Notes under the pieces: generated by a model
What the model was told of the DNA's origin: nothing
Databases searched by the model: none
The model's input: the letters and a program-made list of their open reading frames with translations, nothing else
Program-made: the position numbers and the translations under genes
DNA from: Kiloniella litopenaei
GTDB taxonomy: Bacteria; Pseudomonadota; Alphaproteobacteria; Kiloniellales; Kiloniellaceae
Assembly: GCF_000982415.1 (NCBI RefSeq)
Contig: NZ_LANI01000022.1
Location: forward strand, 61,645 to 125,644
Reading direction: 5' to 3'
DNA length: 64,000 bases
Shown: one piece after another, positions 8,912-18,095 of the stretch
Layout: each line of letters opens with the position of its first letter
Numbering within the stretch: the first letter of the stretch is position 1

Positions 8912-9883
8912 ATGAAGACCAAAAACAACACCTTATCTTCCTCTTTCCGGGGCAAAATATACGATTCTATCCTTGATACGATCGGTGCGACACCACTTGT
9001 GCGCCTGCAAAAGCTCGCCGATGCACATGGGTCCGGCGCAGAGATCCTTGGGAAGTGCGAGTTCTTTAACCCTCTAGCATCGATCAAGGATCGCATTGGC
9101 TTTGCGATGATTGAAGCGTTGGAAGAATCGGGTGAACTCGATAAAGATACTGTCATTATCGAGCCAACCAGTGGCAACACAGGTATTGCGCTTGCTTTTG
9201 TGTGCGCAGCAAAAGGCTATAGGCTAATCCTGACGATGCCTAAAACAATGTCTGCCGAACGACGTAAGATGCTGCGTTATCTAGGGGCAGAACTGGTTCT
9301 GACAGATGGCGCACTGGGCATTAGCGGCGCAGTTGCCCGTGCAGAAGCATTGGTCAAAGAATTGCCAAAAGCCGTGATGCCGCAACAGTTTATGAACAAG
9401 GCAAATCCGGCAATCCACAGAATCACAACAGCCGAAGAAATCTGGCACGACACCGCGGGTCAGGTTGATATGGTTGTTTGCGGTGTGGGCACAGGTGGTA
9501 CCCTGACAGGTGTTGGGGCCGTTCTCAAAGAACTAAACCCCGAAATCAAAATGGTCGCTGTCGAACCCGAAGACAGCCCGGTCCTTTCTGGCGGGCAACC
9601 CGGCCCCCATAAAATTCAGGGTATCGGCGCAGGTTTCATCCCAAGCATTCTGGACACAGGACTGATTGATGAAATCATTCGGATCGGAAATGACACTGCT
9701 TTCAGAACGGCCCGTGAAGCAGCGGCACTCGAAGGGTTACCCATAGGGATTTCTTCCGGTGCAGCTTTGGCTGCTACGCTGGAAATTGGCGGAAGACCCG
9801 AAATGGCAGGAAAAAAGATTGTTACTATTCTGCCTTCCTTTGCCGAACGCTATCTGAGTACAGATCTTTTTGAAAACGGTTGA
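8912..9883 (+). CDS. cysK: Cysteine synthase A (O-acetylserine sulfhydrylase)
   Basis: PLP enzyme that makes cysteine from O-acetylserine and sulfide. The PLP lysine is Lys59 in [11 protein letters not shown], the substrate loop PTSGNTG is at 85-91, and the phosphate-binding [10 protein letters not shown] motif follows. At 323 residues it is of normal length. It follows an Rrf2-type regulator and precedes a MoeB/ThiF-type E1-like enzyme, suggesting a small sulfur-metabolism cluster. Confidence 0.93.
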   Translation: MKTKNNTLSSSFRGKIYDSILDTIGATPLVRLQKLADAHGSGAEILGKCEFFNPLASIKDRIGFAMIEALEESGELDKDTVIIEPTSGNTGIALAFVCAAKGYRLILTMPKTMSAERRKMLRYLGAELVLTDGALGISGAVARAEALVKELPKAVMPQQFMNKANPAIHRITTAEEIWHDTAGQVDMVVCGVGTGGTLTGVGAVLKELNPEIKMVAVEPEDSPVLSGGQPGPHKIQGIGAGFIPSILDTGLIDEIIRIGNDTAFRTAREAAALEGLPIGISSGAALAATLEIGGRPEMAGKKIVTILPSFAERYLSTDLFENG

Positions 9884-9948
9884 TATTCAAAGAATAAAAC
9901 CAGACAACACCGACCAAAACACACGTAGCGAAAACGGGATCAAAAAAC

Positions 9949-10725
9949 GTGAATGAACAATTGGAAGACGAGCTAACCGATGATCAGATTGATCGTTATG
10001 CCCGACATCTTGTCCTTCCAGAAGTGGGCGAAGAAGGTCAGATAAAACTTCTTCGTTCCAAAGTTCTCGTGATTGGTGCCGGGGGGCTTGGCTCTCCTCT
10101 CTTACTATATCTTGCCGCCGCAGGTATTGGAACAATTGGGGTTGTCGATGATGATGTTGTTGATCTGTCGAACCTCCAGCGCCAAATTTTACACGATACC
10201 AATCATATTAATCACCCCAAGGTTCAATCTGCCAAGACCCGTTTGAGCGCGATCAATCCGGATATAAATATCCAAACCCATCACTTCCGTCTGGATTCAG
10301 AAAACATTGATGATCTGGTCAGCCAGTATGATTTGGTGGCGGATGGCTGTGATAATTTCAATACCCGTTATCTGGTCAATGACGCCTGCTATCGGCAAAA
10401 AGTCCCGCTGGTCTCTGCCGCGATCATGCGATTTGATGGTCAGCTAACAACCTTCCGCGCTTTTGAAGAAGGGGACAAGCCCTGCTACCGCTGCCTTTTT
10501 GGTAACGAACAGGTGGCGGAAAAAGACAGTTGTGCCGATGTTGGTGTTCTCGGTGCACTGGCTGGTACAATGGGCAGCTTGCAATCCGTCGAAGTTATCA
10601 AAGAGTTGCTGGGAATTGGCGAGAGTATGAGCAACAGCTTGTTACTTTATGATTCTCTGAGCACATCTTTCCACAAGATGAAAACCAAGCGCGATCCAGC
10701 CTGCACGCTATGTGGGTCAAAATAG
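9949..10725 (+). CDS. moeB: MoeB/ThiF-family adenylyltransferase (E1-like)
   Basis: Adenylates the C-terminal glycine of a ubiquitin-like sulfur carrier (MoaD or ThiS), the step before thiocarboxylate formation. The 258-residue protein has the nucleotide-binding GAGGLGSPLLLYLAAAG (43-59), DDDVVDLSNLQRQILH, the candidate active Cys195 in DSCADVGVLG and two CxxC pairs (179/182 and near the C-terminus) for structural zinc. It starts at GTG. No rhodanese domain is fused. MoeB and ThiF cannot be told apart firmly; the length and CxxC pairs suit MoeB. It ends 6 bp from the convergent AsnC-type regulator with no terminator visible. Confidence 0.85.
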   Translation: MNEQLEDELTDDQIDRYARHLVLPEVGEEGQIKLLRSKVLVIGAGGLGSPLLLYLAAAGIGTIGVVDDDVVDLSNLQRQILHDTNHINHPKVQSAKTRLSAINPDINIQTHHFRLDSENIDDLVSQYDLVADGCDNFNTRYLVNDACYRQKVPLVSAAIMRFDGQLTTFRAFEEGDKPCYRCLFGNEQVAEKDSCADVGVLGALAGTMGSLQSVEVIKELLGIGESMSNSLLLYDSLSTSFHKMKTKRDPACTLCGSK

Positions 10726-10731
10726 GATTCG

Positions 10732-11220
10732 TTACAAAAGCTTTTCGATCGGGTAGCCGGAAAAATGCTTGGATGTATTGAGGACAACATGGCTGCTGAT
10801 GTTCATCACACCCGGCGTATCAGTTGCGTCCAGTAGATAATCGTTTATTTCATTGTATCGTCCCATATCCGGGGCTACGATGCGTAAACAAAAATCAAAA
10901 GATCCACTGACCATATAACATTCGACCACTTCCGGGATCTTTTGCACATAGTCCTGAAAGGCCTTGAATTGATCCCGGCTATGATCCTTCAGGGTCACAG
11001 TCGCAATCACCATGACAGATCTACAAACCCGTTCCAGATCGATCATCCCGAAATAGGGGCCGATAAAGCCACGCTCTTCCAGTTTTCGGACTCTATTCAA
11101 GCAAGAGCTTGGCGATAAATTCACCCTGTCCGACAAATCCTGATTGGTTATACGCGCTTCTTGTTGAAGAATCGAAAGAATCTTTTGGTCTATCCGGTCT
11201 AACTGCTGACTAAACGACAT
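10732..11220 (-). CDS. Lrp/AsnC-family transcriptional regulator
   Basis: A 162-residue feast/famine regulator. The N-terminal helix-turn-helix (about 8-60, LDRIDQKILSILQQEARITN and LSPSSCLNRVRKLEERG) is followed by the alpha-beta RAM ligand domain (VMVIATVTLKDH, VVECYMVSGSFDFCLRI). These proteins sense amino acids. It is divergent from the AST operon over a 406-bp region that holds repeats and a palindrome, so arginine or ornithine control of astC is a natural hypothesis, not shown directly. Confidence 0.9.
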   Translation of the reverse strand: MSFSQQLDRIDQKILSILQQEARITNQDLSDRVNLSPSSCLNRVRKLEERGFIGPYFGMIDLERVCRSVMVIATVTLKDHSRDQFKAFQDYVQKIPEVVECYMVSGSFDFCLRIVAPDMGRYNEINDYLLDATDTPGVMNISSHVVLNTSKHFSGYPIEKLL

Positions 11221-11540
11221 ATACAGGCCTTATTTTTACAAGATCAGATACTACAGAGTGCAATTTCCTCTTTAACAACAGAAAACCTAACTCGGCAAAA
11301 ATCCTTATTTTCTCTATATATCAGAAGAAAGCATTAATCAAAAATTTAACAACAGCTGTAAATACCTGTTGCAAACAAGCAAACAAAATATAATTCGGTA
11401 TAGATCACTTAAACCGCAGTATCTGCAGTTAAATAGACTGACTTCGATAAGACCTTCGGCAGATTCTGCGATAAGCTTATTTAACTGAGCGAAACAAAGG
11501 CGACAGAAAATCCGCCACCAATAAAATCGCCAAACAATGC

Positions 11541-11577
11541 GTAATACACAGGTAATACAAATACACAGGTAATACAC
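11541..11577. repeat. 17-bp tandem direct repeat upstream of astC
   Basis: The 16-mer ATACACAGGTAATACA occurs perfectly at 11544-11559 and 11561-11576, one base apart, and partial copies (GTAATACAC) extend at both ends. It lies 50-85 bp before the astC start and could be a phased binding site for the adjacent AsnC-type protein or another activator. Confidence 0.8.
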
Positions 11578-11583
11578 TGGGAC

Positions 11584-11602
11584 GCCTGATTAAATATCAG
11601 GC
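11584..11602. promoter_or_regulatory. 19-bp palindrome upstream of astC
   Basis: GCCTGAT-TAAAT-ATCAGGC is a perfect inverted repeat (7-bp arms, 5-nt centre) just before the astC Shine-Dalgarno. It could be a DNA operator or a 5' mRNA hairpin. Confidence 0.5.
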
Positions 11603-11626
11603 TTAGATCCACCAAAGGAGCATATA

Positions 11627-12817
11627 ATGTCTAACGTTCTTCCTGGCCGCGAAGCCATGATGACCACCTATAACCCGCCTAACATCGCTTTTGAAAGAGG
11701 TGAAGGCACCTGGCTTTACGCAGAAGACGGCAAAAAATATCTCGACTTTTACAGCGGGATTGCTGTTTGCGCCTTTGGCCACGCGCACCCTCATCTAGTT
11801 GCTGCGTTGAAAGATCAGGCTGATAAATTCTGGCACTGCTCCAACATGTTCCGGGTCACAGAGTCAGAAAAGCTGGCAAAACGCCTGACCGATAACTCTT
11901 TTGCGTCAAAGGTTTTCTTTAGCAATTCAGGTGCAGAAGCCAATGAATGCGGTCTGAAAGTTTTACGTAAATATCAAGAAGCCAAAGGCCGTCCAGAGCG
12001 TAAACGTATTATTGGTATGACCAGCGCCTTTCACGGTCGCACACTCGGCACGATTGCCGCCGCCGGAAATCCAGCACACACTGCGGGCTTTCTGATGGAA
12101 GATGAAGGGTATGATCAGGTTCCTTTTGGTGATCTAGAAGCTCTGGAAGCAGCAATTACAAACGAAACTGCTGGCGTGATTTTTGAGCCTGTTCAGGGTG
12201 AAGGTGGTATTCGTCCGGGCACGGCTGAGTACCTTCGGGGTATTCGCGCCCTGTGCGACAAACACGATATCCTGATGATGGTTGACGAAGTCCAGTGTGG
12301 CATGGGTCGTACCGGCAAACTCTTTGCCTATGAGTGGTCAGGGATCGAGCCTGATGTCATGTCCCTTGCCAAAGGCATTGGTGGCGGTTTCCCACTTGGT
12401 GCCTGTCTGGCAAATGACAAAGCTGCAGAAGCAATGATTTTTGGTACACACGGCAGCACCTATGGCGGTAACCCACTTGCAGGTGCAGTTGGAAATGCTG
12501 TTATGGATCTGTTGATGGAAGACGGCTTCCTTGCTTCAGTTACCGAGAAATCAAACAAGGTTCGCGCCCAGCTAGAAGAGCTTATCGCAAAGCACCCCAA
12601 AGCGCTGGTTTCCGTTCACGGCCTTGGTCTGATGATCGGTCTAAAATGCGCTATTCCAAACGGCGATGTACTCGTTGAGCTTAGAAACGAAGGCATGCTG
12701 TGTGCGAAATCCGGAGATAACCAGATTCGCTTCCTGCCCCCGCTCAACGTCTCTGACGACGAGCTGGATACCGCGATCGAGATCCTTGATCGTGTTTGCA
12801 CGAAACTGACAGCCTAA
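11627..12817 (+). CDS. astC: Succinylornithine/acetylornithine transaminase
   Basis: Class III PLP aminotransferase. In the AST pathway it transfers the amino group of N2-succinylornithine to 2-oxoglutarate. The 396-residue protein has SNSGAEANECGLK, the FHGRTLG segment, VDEVQCGMGRTGKLFAYE and the PLP lysine in SLAKGIGGGFPLGA. Sequence alone does not separate it from biosynthetic ArgD; placement as first gene of an operon with astA, astD and astB points to AstC. Some enzymes do both jobs. A strong AAGGAG lies 6 nt before the ATG. Confidence 0.9.
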   Translation: MSNVLPGREAMMTTYNPPNIAFERGEGTWLYAEDGKKYLDFYSGIAVCAFGHAHPHLVAALKDQADKFWHCSNMFRVTESEKLAKRLTDNSFASKVFFSNSGAEANECGLKVLRKYQEAKGRPERKRIIGMTSAFHGRTLGTIAAAGNPAHTAGFLMEDEGYDQVPFGDLEALEAAITNETAGVIFEPVQGEGGIRPGTAEYLRGIRALCDKHDILMMVDEVQCGMGRTGKLFAYEWSGIEPDVMSLAKGIGGGFPLGACLANDKAAEAMIFGTHGSTYGGNPLAGAVGNAVMDLLMEDGFLASVTEKSNKVRAQLEELIAKHPKALVSVHGLGLMIGLKCAIPNGDVLVELRNEGMLCAKSGDNQIRFLPPLNVSDDELDTAIEILDRVCTKLTA

Positions 12818-12829
12818 GGAAAACGGTCG

Positions 12830-14059
12830 ATGACTTACGCTCCTTTGCTCGAATGGATCGATACGCAACAGGACAACATGCTTTCGGAAGTTTTGGCACT
12901 GAGTGAAATCAATTCCGGAAGTGCAAATATTCCGGGGATTGAAAAGGTCATCGACCGCCTCTCTGACTTTGCATCGTCACTCGGTGCAGAAGAAGAGCGC
13001 CTTGAGTTACCCCCCCGAACAGATGTTCTTGATAACGGCGAGGTCGTCGAGAGCGAAAGTGGTCCGCTGCTTCGTCTCACAAAATGGCCAAACGCCAATC
13101 GCCGTATTCTTCTGGTAGGTCACAGCGATACCGTCTATCCCAAAGATCATAGTTTCCAGCACTGTACCAAGCTTGATGAAAACACCATCAATGGTCCCGG
13201 TGTTGCCGATATGAAGGGTGGTATTGTTGTTATGCTCACAGCCTTGCAGGCTCTTGAGCGCAGTCCCTATGCAGGGAACATCGGCTGGCAGGTTATTATT
13301 AATCCGGATGAGGAGATTGGTTCTTTTGCGTCGGCACAGCATCTGGATCAAGCTGCCAGAGCCGCCGATGTCGGGATGATCTTTGAACCTGCCCTGGCCG
13401 ATGGCACATTGGCTGGCGCGCGCAAAGGCAGTGGAAACTTTACACTCGTGGCCCACGGACGTGCTGCGCATGCCGGACGGGAACACCACCTTGGCAGAAA
13501 TGCTATCGCAGCCCTCGCCCGGGTAATTTCACTTCTGGATGGCCTGAACGGCCAGATGGATGGCGTCACCATTAATGTTGCCAAGCTGACGGGTGGCGGC
13601 CCCAACAACGTGGTTCCCGACTTTGCTCTGTGCCGCTTTAACATTCGCGTCCCTAGCCCGGAAGGACAGAGTTGGGCCGAAAAGCAACTGCAACAAATCA
13701 TTGATGACGTCAGTCAGGCCGATGGAATTTCACTTGAATTGCACGGTTCCTTCGGACGGCAACCAAAAGTCATGGACAAGGCCCACCAGCAACTCTTTTC
13801 CCTGCTGAAAAGCTGCGGAGATGATCTGGGCCTTTCAACAGAAGCAAAAGCAACAGGCGGATGCTGCGATGGCAATAACCTCGCCGCGGCTGGCCTTGCA
13901 AATATAGATACCCTCGGCGTTCGTGGCGGGGCAATTCACAGTACTGATGAATTCCTGCTGATCGACAGCCTGAGTGAACGCGCCAAACTCTCTGCTCTTC
14001 TGCTTTTTAAATTGGCAGCAGGCGAAGCAAGTTGGCCCGACCGTACAACCACAGCCTGA
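12830..14059 (+). CDS. M20-family metallohydrolase in the AST operon
   Basis: A 409-residue dinuclear zinc amidohydrolase of the ArgE/DapE/CPG2 type. Visible motifs: VGHSDTVYP (His and Asp metal ligands), GPGVADMKGGIVVM (bridging Asp), NPDEEIGS (catalytic Glu and ligand Glu), FEPAL, and the late His ligand in GGAIHSTDEF. The dimerisation insert HGRAAHAGREHHLGRNAI is present. It begins 12 bp after astC and lies before astA. The operon lacks astE, so this enzyme may remove succinate from N-succinylglutamate, the last AST step. That is an inference from position; M20 enzymes acting on N-acyl amino acids make it chemically reasonable. Confidence 0.85.
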   Translation: MTYAPLLEWIDTQQDNMLSEVLALSEINSGSANIPGIEKVIDRLSDFASSLGAEEERLELPPRTDVLDNGEVVESESGPLLRLTKWPNANRRILLVGHSDTVYPKDHSFQHCTKLDENTINGPGVADMKGGIVVMLTALQALERSPYAGNIGWQVIINPDEEIGSFASAQHLDQAARAADVGMIFEPALADGTLAGARKGSGNFTLVAHGRAAHAGREHHLGRNAIAALARVISLLDGLNGQMDGVTINVAKLTGGGPNNVVPDFALCRFNIRVPSPEGQSWAEKQLQQIIDDVSQADGISLELHGSFGRQPKVMDKAHQQLFSLLKSCGDDLGLSTEAKATGGCCDGNNLAAAGLANIDTLGVRGGAIHSTDEFLLIDSLSERAKLSALLLFKLAAGEASWPDRTTTA

Positions 14060-14090
14060 TTCGGCTGACAGATCCGGGGAAAACGTCCCA

Positions 14091-15134
14091 ATGTTAATTA
14101 TCAGACCAGCTAGACAAAGTGATCTCGGCGATCTTATGGATTTGTCCCACGCTGTGGGAACCGGCATGACATCCATGCCAGCCAACGAAGGTTCCTGGCT
14201 TGAAAAGCTGACCCGTTCCGAGGCGAGTTTCAAGTCCCCCGCAATGGGACCACAAGGTGAAATTTACTTTATGGTTCTTGAGGATACCGAGACAAAAAAA
14301 GCTGTTGGTACCACGGCACTCTACGCTGGGGTCGGACTAAAATATCCTTTTTATTCCTATAAGATATCGACCTTGGTCAGTGCCTCATCCGAGCTGGAAA
14401 CCACCCGTAAGATGAAGGTTATGCACTTGGTCAATGACTACACGGGTGCAACCGAAATCGGATCGCTTTATCTTTCCAAAGAATATCGCCAACCCGGTAT
14501 CGGCCAGTTTCTGTCCAGATGCCGTTATCTAACTCTGGCAGATTTCCCGGACCGCTTCGGTGACATGGTGATGGCCGAAATGCGCGGATGGCAAGACAAA
14601 AACGGAGACTCCCCTTTCTGGGCCCATCTCGGCGAAAAGTTCTTTGGCATTGCTTTTGAGAATGCGGATAAAATTTCATCGGTCAAAGGAACCCAAATCA
14701 TTTCAGATTTGATGCCCAAGTATCCGATCTATATCGACCTGCTGCCGGAAGAAGCACAGGAAGTTATTGGCAAGCCGCACGAATCATCCAGTCCCGCGTT
14801 ACGACTACTTGAAAAAGAAGGGTTTAACTTCAACGGCTATGTCGATGTTTTTGACGGTGGCCCCTCTGTGGAGGTTCCAACCAGAAACATCAAAACGCTG
14901 CAATCAAGTCGCGTTGCCAAGCTTAACGGCACAACAGATCAAACTGCCGCAGAAGATCAATCAAACCTCTATATGATCAGTAACGCCAACATTGATGCCT
15001 ACCGCATGTGTCTCCAGCCAGCAGAGCTGGACGGCGCGCAATCTATCAAACTGACACAAGAAACCATCGACGCACTCCGCCTTAAAGACGGCGATGAAAT
15101 ACGTTATGTGAAATTCCGGGAGAACAAGTCATGA
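14091..15134 (+). CDS. astA: Arginine N-succinyltransferase
   Basis: First enzyme of the AST pathway: succinylates the alpha-amino group of arginine using succinyl-CoA. The ATG at 14091 ([19 protein letters not shown]) gives 347 residues, the family length; an upstream in-frame ATG inside the hydrolase gene is rejected. Family features include the GNAT-like core with [20 protein letters not shown] and [19 protein letters not shown]. The last codons overlap astD by 4 bp (ATGA), showing translational coupling. Confidence 0.95.
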   Translation: MLIIRPARQSDLGDLMDLSHAVGTGMTSMPANEGSWLEKLTRSEASFKSPAMGPQGEIYFMVLEDTETKKAVGTTALYAGVGLKYPFYSYKISTLVSASSELETTRKMKVMHLVNDYTGATEIGSLYLSKEYRQPGIGQFLSRCRYLTLADFPDRFGDMVMAEMRGWQDKNGDSPFWAHLGEKFFGIAFENADKISSVKGTQIISDLMPKYPIYIDLLPEEAQEVIGKPHESSSPALRLLEKEGFNFNGYVDVFDGGPSVEVPTRNIKTLQSSRVAKLNGTTDQTAAEDQSNLYMISNANIDAYRMCLQPAELDGAQSIKLTQETIDALRLKDGDEIRYVKFRENKS

Positions 15135-16618
15135 GCCTAGCACAAAAACTTTATATCAATGGCGAATGGCGCGATGGCAAAGGCAGTGTCCTCTCGTCGA
15201 CCAATCCCGCAAACAACGAAGTCATCTGGCAAGCGGCTTCTGCAACGGCAGAGGATGTAAACAATGCCATTATTGCGGCCCGATCCGCACTGCGTGGATG
15301 GGCGCTTGCCTCACTCGACAGTCGTGTTGAGATCATCACAAAATATCGCGACCTTCTGAAAGAACGTCAGGAAGATATCGCTGTTGCAATCGCAATGGAA
15401 ACGGGGAAACCACTTTGGGAAACCCGAACAGAAGCAGCTGCAATGATTGGCAAGGTTGCTCTATCCCTCGACGCTTTTGAAAAACGTACGGGCGATCATG
15501 AAAACCAGATGGGTGACGGCCTGAAGGCTACTTTACGGCACAAACCCCACGGCGTTGTTGCTGTATTCGGCCCCTACAACTTCCCCGGTCACCTTCCTAA
15601 CGGGCACATCGTCCCGTCTTTGATTGCGGGAAACACCATCGTTTTCAAACCCAGCGACCTGACGCCAATGGTTGCCGAAGTTATGATGCAGGCATGGCAT
15701 GACGCCGGGCTTCCTGCCGGTGTTCTCAATCTGGTACAAGGTGCCAAGGAAACAGGTATCGCCCTTGCCGAACATGATGGCATAGATGGCCTCTTTTTCA
15801 CCGGTAGTTCAGCAACAGGAGAACTTCTCCACCGCCAATACGCGGGCAAAACTGGTAAAATTCTGGCACTGGAAATGGGGGGCAACAACCCGCTGGTTGT
15901 TATGGAAGCAAGCGATCACAAAGCCGCGGCCTATCACACCATTCAGTCAGCCTATGTTACCTCTGGTCAGCGCTGCACCTGTTCCCGCCGATTGATTGTG
16001 CCAACAGGGGCAGAAGGCGATCAGTTTATCGAAACTCTGTCTTCGCAGATTGATGGCATCAAAGTTGGACAGGATGATCAGGAAAACCCACCCTTTATGG
16101 GATCCTTGATTTCCAATGCCGCAGCAGACGGTATTCTTGCCGCACAGGAAAGTCTGGAGAAGCTTGGCGGCAAAGTCATCAAGCGCCTGGAACGACTTTA
16201 TGACGGCAAGCCATTTTTAACTCCGGGCCTGATCGATGTTACAACCATCAAGGATCTTCCTGACGAAGAGTATTTTGGCCCATTGCTGCAAATCATCCGC
16301 GTTGCTGATTTTGACGAAGCTATTGCCGTTGCCAACAATACCCGCTTTGGGCTTTCAGCGGGTATTTTAACGGATAACAAAGATCTTTGGGAAAAGTTCT
16401 GGGTTGAAAGCCGCGCCGGGATTGTGAACTGGAATCGTCCCCTAACAGGCGCCAGCGGATCAGCACCATTCGGCGGTGTTGGTGCCAGTGGAAACCATCG
16501 CCCAAGTGCGTTCTATGCTGCTGATTATGCCGCCTATCCTGTTGCTTCCCTTGAGGCTGATACCCTTAACGTACCTGCACAGCTAACACCCGGCATTACC
16601 CTAGAGGATAGAGGATAA
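15131..16618 (+). CDS. astD: Succinylglutamate-semialdehyde dehydrogenase
   Basis: NAD-dependent oxidation of N-succinylglutamate semialdehyde, the fourth AST step. The 495-residue aldehyde dehydrogenase has [32 protein letters not shown] in the cofactor site, [10 protein letters not shown] with the general-base Glu, and the catalytic Cys in [11 protein letters not shown]. The C-terminal part has [13 protein letters not shown] and [15 protein letters not shown], typical of AstD. It starts within the astA stop. Confidence 0.96.
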   Translation: MSLAQKLYINGEWRDGKGSVLSSTNPANNEVIWQAASATAEDVNNAIIAARSALRGWALASLDSRVEIITKYRDLLKERQEDIAVAIAMETGKPLWETRTEAAAMIGKVALSLDAFEKRTGDHENQMGDGLKATLRHKPHGVVAVFGPYNFPGHLPNGHIVPSLIAGNTIVFKPSDLTPMVAEVMMQAWHDAGLPAGVLNLVQGAKETGIALAEHDGIDGLFFTGSSATGELLHRQYAGKTGKILALEMGGNNPLVVMEASDHKAAAYHTIQSAYVTSGQRCTCSRRLIVPTGAEGDQFIETLSSQIDGIKVGQDDQENPPFMGSLISNAAADGILAAQESLEKLGGKVIKRLERLYDGKPFLTPGLIDVTTIKDLPDEEYFGPLLQIIRVADFDEAIAVANNTRFGLSAGILTDNKDLWEKFWVESRAGIVNWNRPLTGASGSAPFGGVGASGNHRPSAFYAADYAAYPVASLEADTLNVPAQLTPGITLEDRG

Positions 16619-16622
16619 GCCG

Positions 16623-17972
16623 ATGACCTATTACGAGGTTAATTTTGACGGTCTTGTGGGTCCGACACACAACTTTGCAGGTCTTTCCTATGGAAACATA
16701 GCATCCGACAAATCAGCCAAAGGGACCTCAAGCCCCAAAGGGGCCGCCTTGCAAGGGCTGGAGAAAATGAAAGCCTTGGCAGATATGGGCATGAAACAAG
16801 GGGTTTTACCCCCGCAGGAGCGTCCTCACCTGCCAACCCTGCGCGGCTTGGGTTACAGCGGAAACGAGCGTGATATCATCAAGAAAGCGGCAGAGGACAA
16901 CCCGGCCCTCTTTGCCGGGACCTGTTCAGCCTCTTCAATGTGGGTTGCCAATGCCGGAACGGTATCCCCGCGTCCGGACACTAGGGATGGTAAAACACAT
17001 TTCACCCCGGCCAATTTGATTTCCATGTTCCATCGCTCTATCGAGCACCCGACAACTGGCCGGACCCTGCAAACCATCTTCGCCGACGACAGCCGTTTTG
17101 CCCATCATCCGGCCTTGCATGGTAGCCACCACTTTGGGGACGAAGGCGCTGCGAACCATACCCGTTTTTGCAACGACTATGGTGACCCCGGTGTCGAGTT
17201 TTTTGTCTATGGTGTCGAAGCTCTGCGTAAAGGCGCACCCGGTCCAAAGAAATTCCCCGCCCGGCAAACCCTGGAAGCCTGTCAGGCTGTGGCCCGCCTT
17301 CACGGTCTGTCCGAAGATCGGGTCGTCTATGCGCAGCAAAACCCCGATGTGATTGATCAGGGTGTTTTCCACAACGATGTAATTTCGGTCGGCAACGGAC
17401 GTGTTCTGTTCCACCACGAAAAAGCCTTCCTCAATACAGATACTGTCAAGGAAGAGCTGAACCGAAAGCTGCCAAACGGCGACATGATTTTTGTCGAAGT
17501 GCCCGACAATCAAGTCTCTGTCGAAGATGCTGTGCAAAGTTATCTCTTCAACAGCCAGCTGATTTCCCCTTCGGGCAGCGGCAGTAACGCCATGACCTTG
17601 ATCGCACCTTTCGAGTGTCAGGAAAACCCACGGGTAAAGAAATACCTTGATGACCTTGTCCAGCAAGGCGGGGCCATCAGCAATGTTGAATTTTTCAACC
17701 TGCGCCAATCCATGAAAAATGGTGGTGGTCCGGCATGTCTTAGACTGCGTGTTGTCCTCAGTGATGATGATTTAAAAAATCTGGGCGCACGTGTCCTGCT
17801 TGATGATGCGCTCTACGAAGACCTGAAGGCATGGGTTTCCAGACACTACCGTGATGAACTCGCCCCCGATGACATCAGGGATCCAGCACTTCTGTTCGAA
17901 GTGCGTACAGCACTTGAAGAACTGACCGACATTTTAAATCTTGGAAAACTTTACGATTTCCAGCGGGCTTAA
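16623..17972 (+). CDS. astB: N-succinylarginine dihydrolase
   Basis: Second AST enzyme: splits N2-succinylarginine into succinylornithine, two ammonia and CO2. The 449-residue protein starts [20 protein letters not shown], characteristic of AstB. The catalytic His lies in [11 protein letters not shown] and the nucleophilic Cys in [13 protein letters not shown] near the C-terminus; [11 protein letters not shown] carries the acidic residue. It is the last operon gene, 4 bp after astD, and is followed by a strong terminator. Confidence 0.97.
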   Translation: MTYYEVNFDGLVGPTHNFAGLSYGNIASDKSAKGTSSPKGAALQGLEKMKALADMGMKQGVLPPQERPHLPTLRGLGYSGNERDIIKKAAEDNPALFAGTCSASSMWVANAGTVSPRPDTRDGKTHFTPANLISMFHRSIEHPTTGRTLQTIFADDSRFAHHPALHGSHHFGDEGAANHTRFCNDYGDPGVEFFVYGVEALRKGAPGPKKFPARQTLEACQAVARLHGLSEDRVVYAQQNPDVIDQGVFHNDVISVGNGRVLFHHEKAFLNTDTVKEELNRKLPNGDMIFVEVPDNQVSVEDAVQSYLFNSQLISPSGSGSNAMTLIAPFECQENPRVKKYLDDLVQQGGAISNVEFFNLRQSMKNGGGPACLRLRVVLSDDDLKNLGARVLLDDALYEDLKAWVSRHYRDELAPDDIRDPALLFEVRTALEELTDILNLGKLYDFQRA

Positions 17973-18004
17973 GTCGGATTCCCGTCCTGGCTTAAGCTTC
18001 TTTT

Positions 18005-18040
18005 ATCCCGAGTGATCACCGTATCACTCGGGATCTTTTT
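18005..18040 (+). terminator. Rho-independent terminator of the AST operon
   Basis: A 12-bp perfect stem ATCCCGAGTGAT/ATCACTCGGGAT with a 6-nt loop (CACCGT) is followed by CTTTTT. It lies 33 bp after the astB stop and has no T-run in the other direction. Confidence 0.92.
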
Positions 18041-18095
18041 AACGCTTCGCGCCATGTATATTTTCAAGGTAAGGCGATTCCAAAGTAGGATGATC

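Larger units (their letters stand above)
11221..11626. other. Divergent control region between the AsnC regulator and the AST operon
   Basis: 406 bp, AT-rich, no gene. It contains a perfect TATAAT at 11389-11394 without a good -35 partner, a 17-bp-period tandem repeat at 11541-11577, a 19-bp perfect palindrome at 11584-11602, and a strong Shine-Dalgarno AAGGAG at 11615-11620. It must hold the promoters of both flanking transcription units. Confidence 0.6.

Noticed and set aside
13974..14090. N-terminal extension of astA
   Set aside because: The extra 39 codons overlap the end of the hydrolase gene; the AstA family begins at [11 protein letters not shown] (14091).
16935..17708. 257-codon open frame on the minus strand
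   Set aside because: It lies wholly antisense to astB, whose product has all catalytic residues. The frame is a shadow of its codon use.
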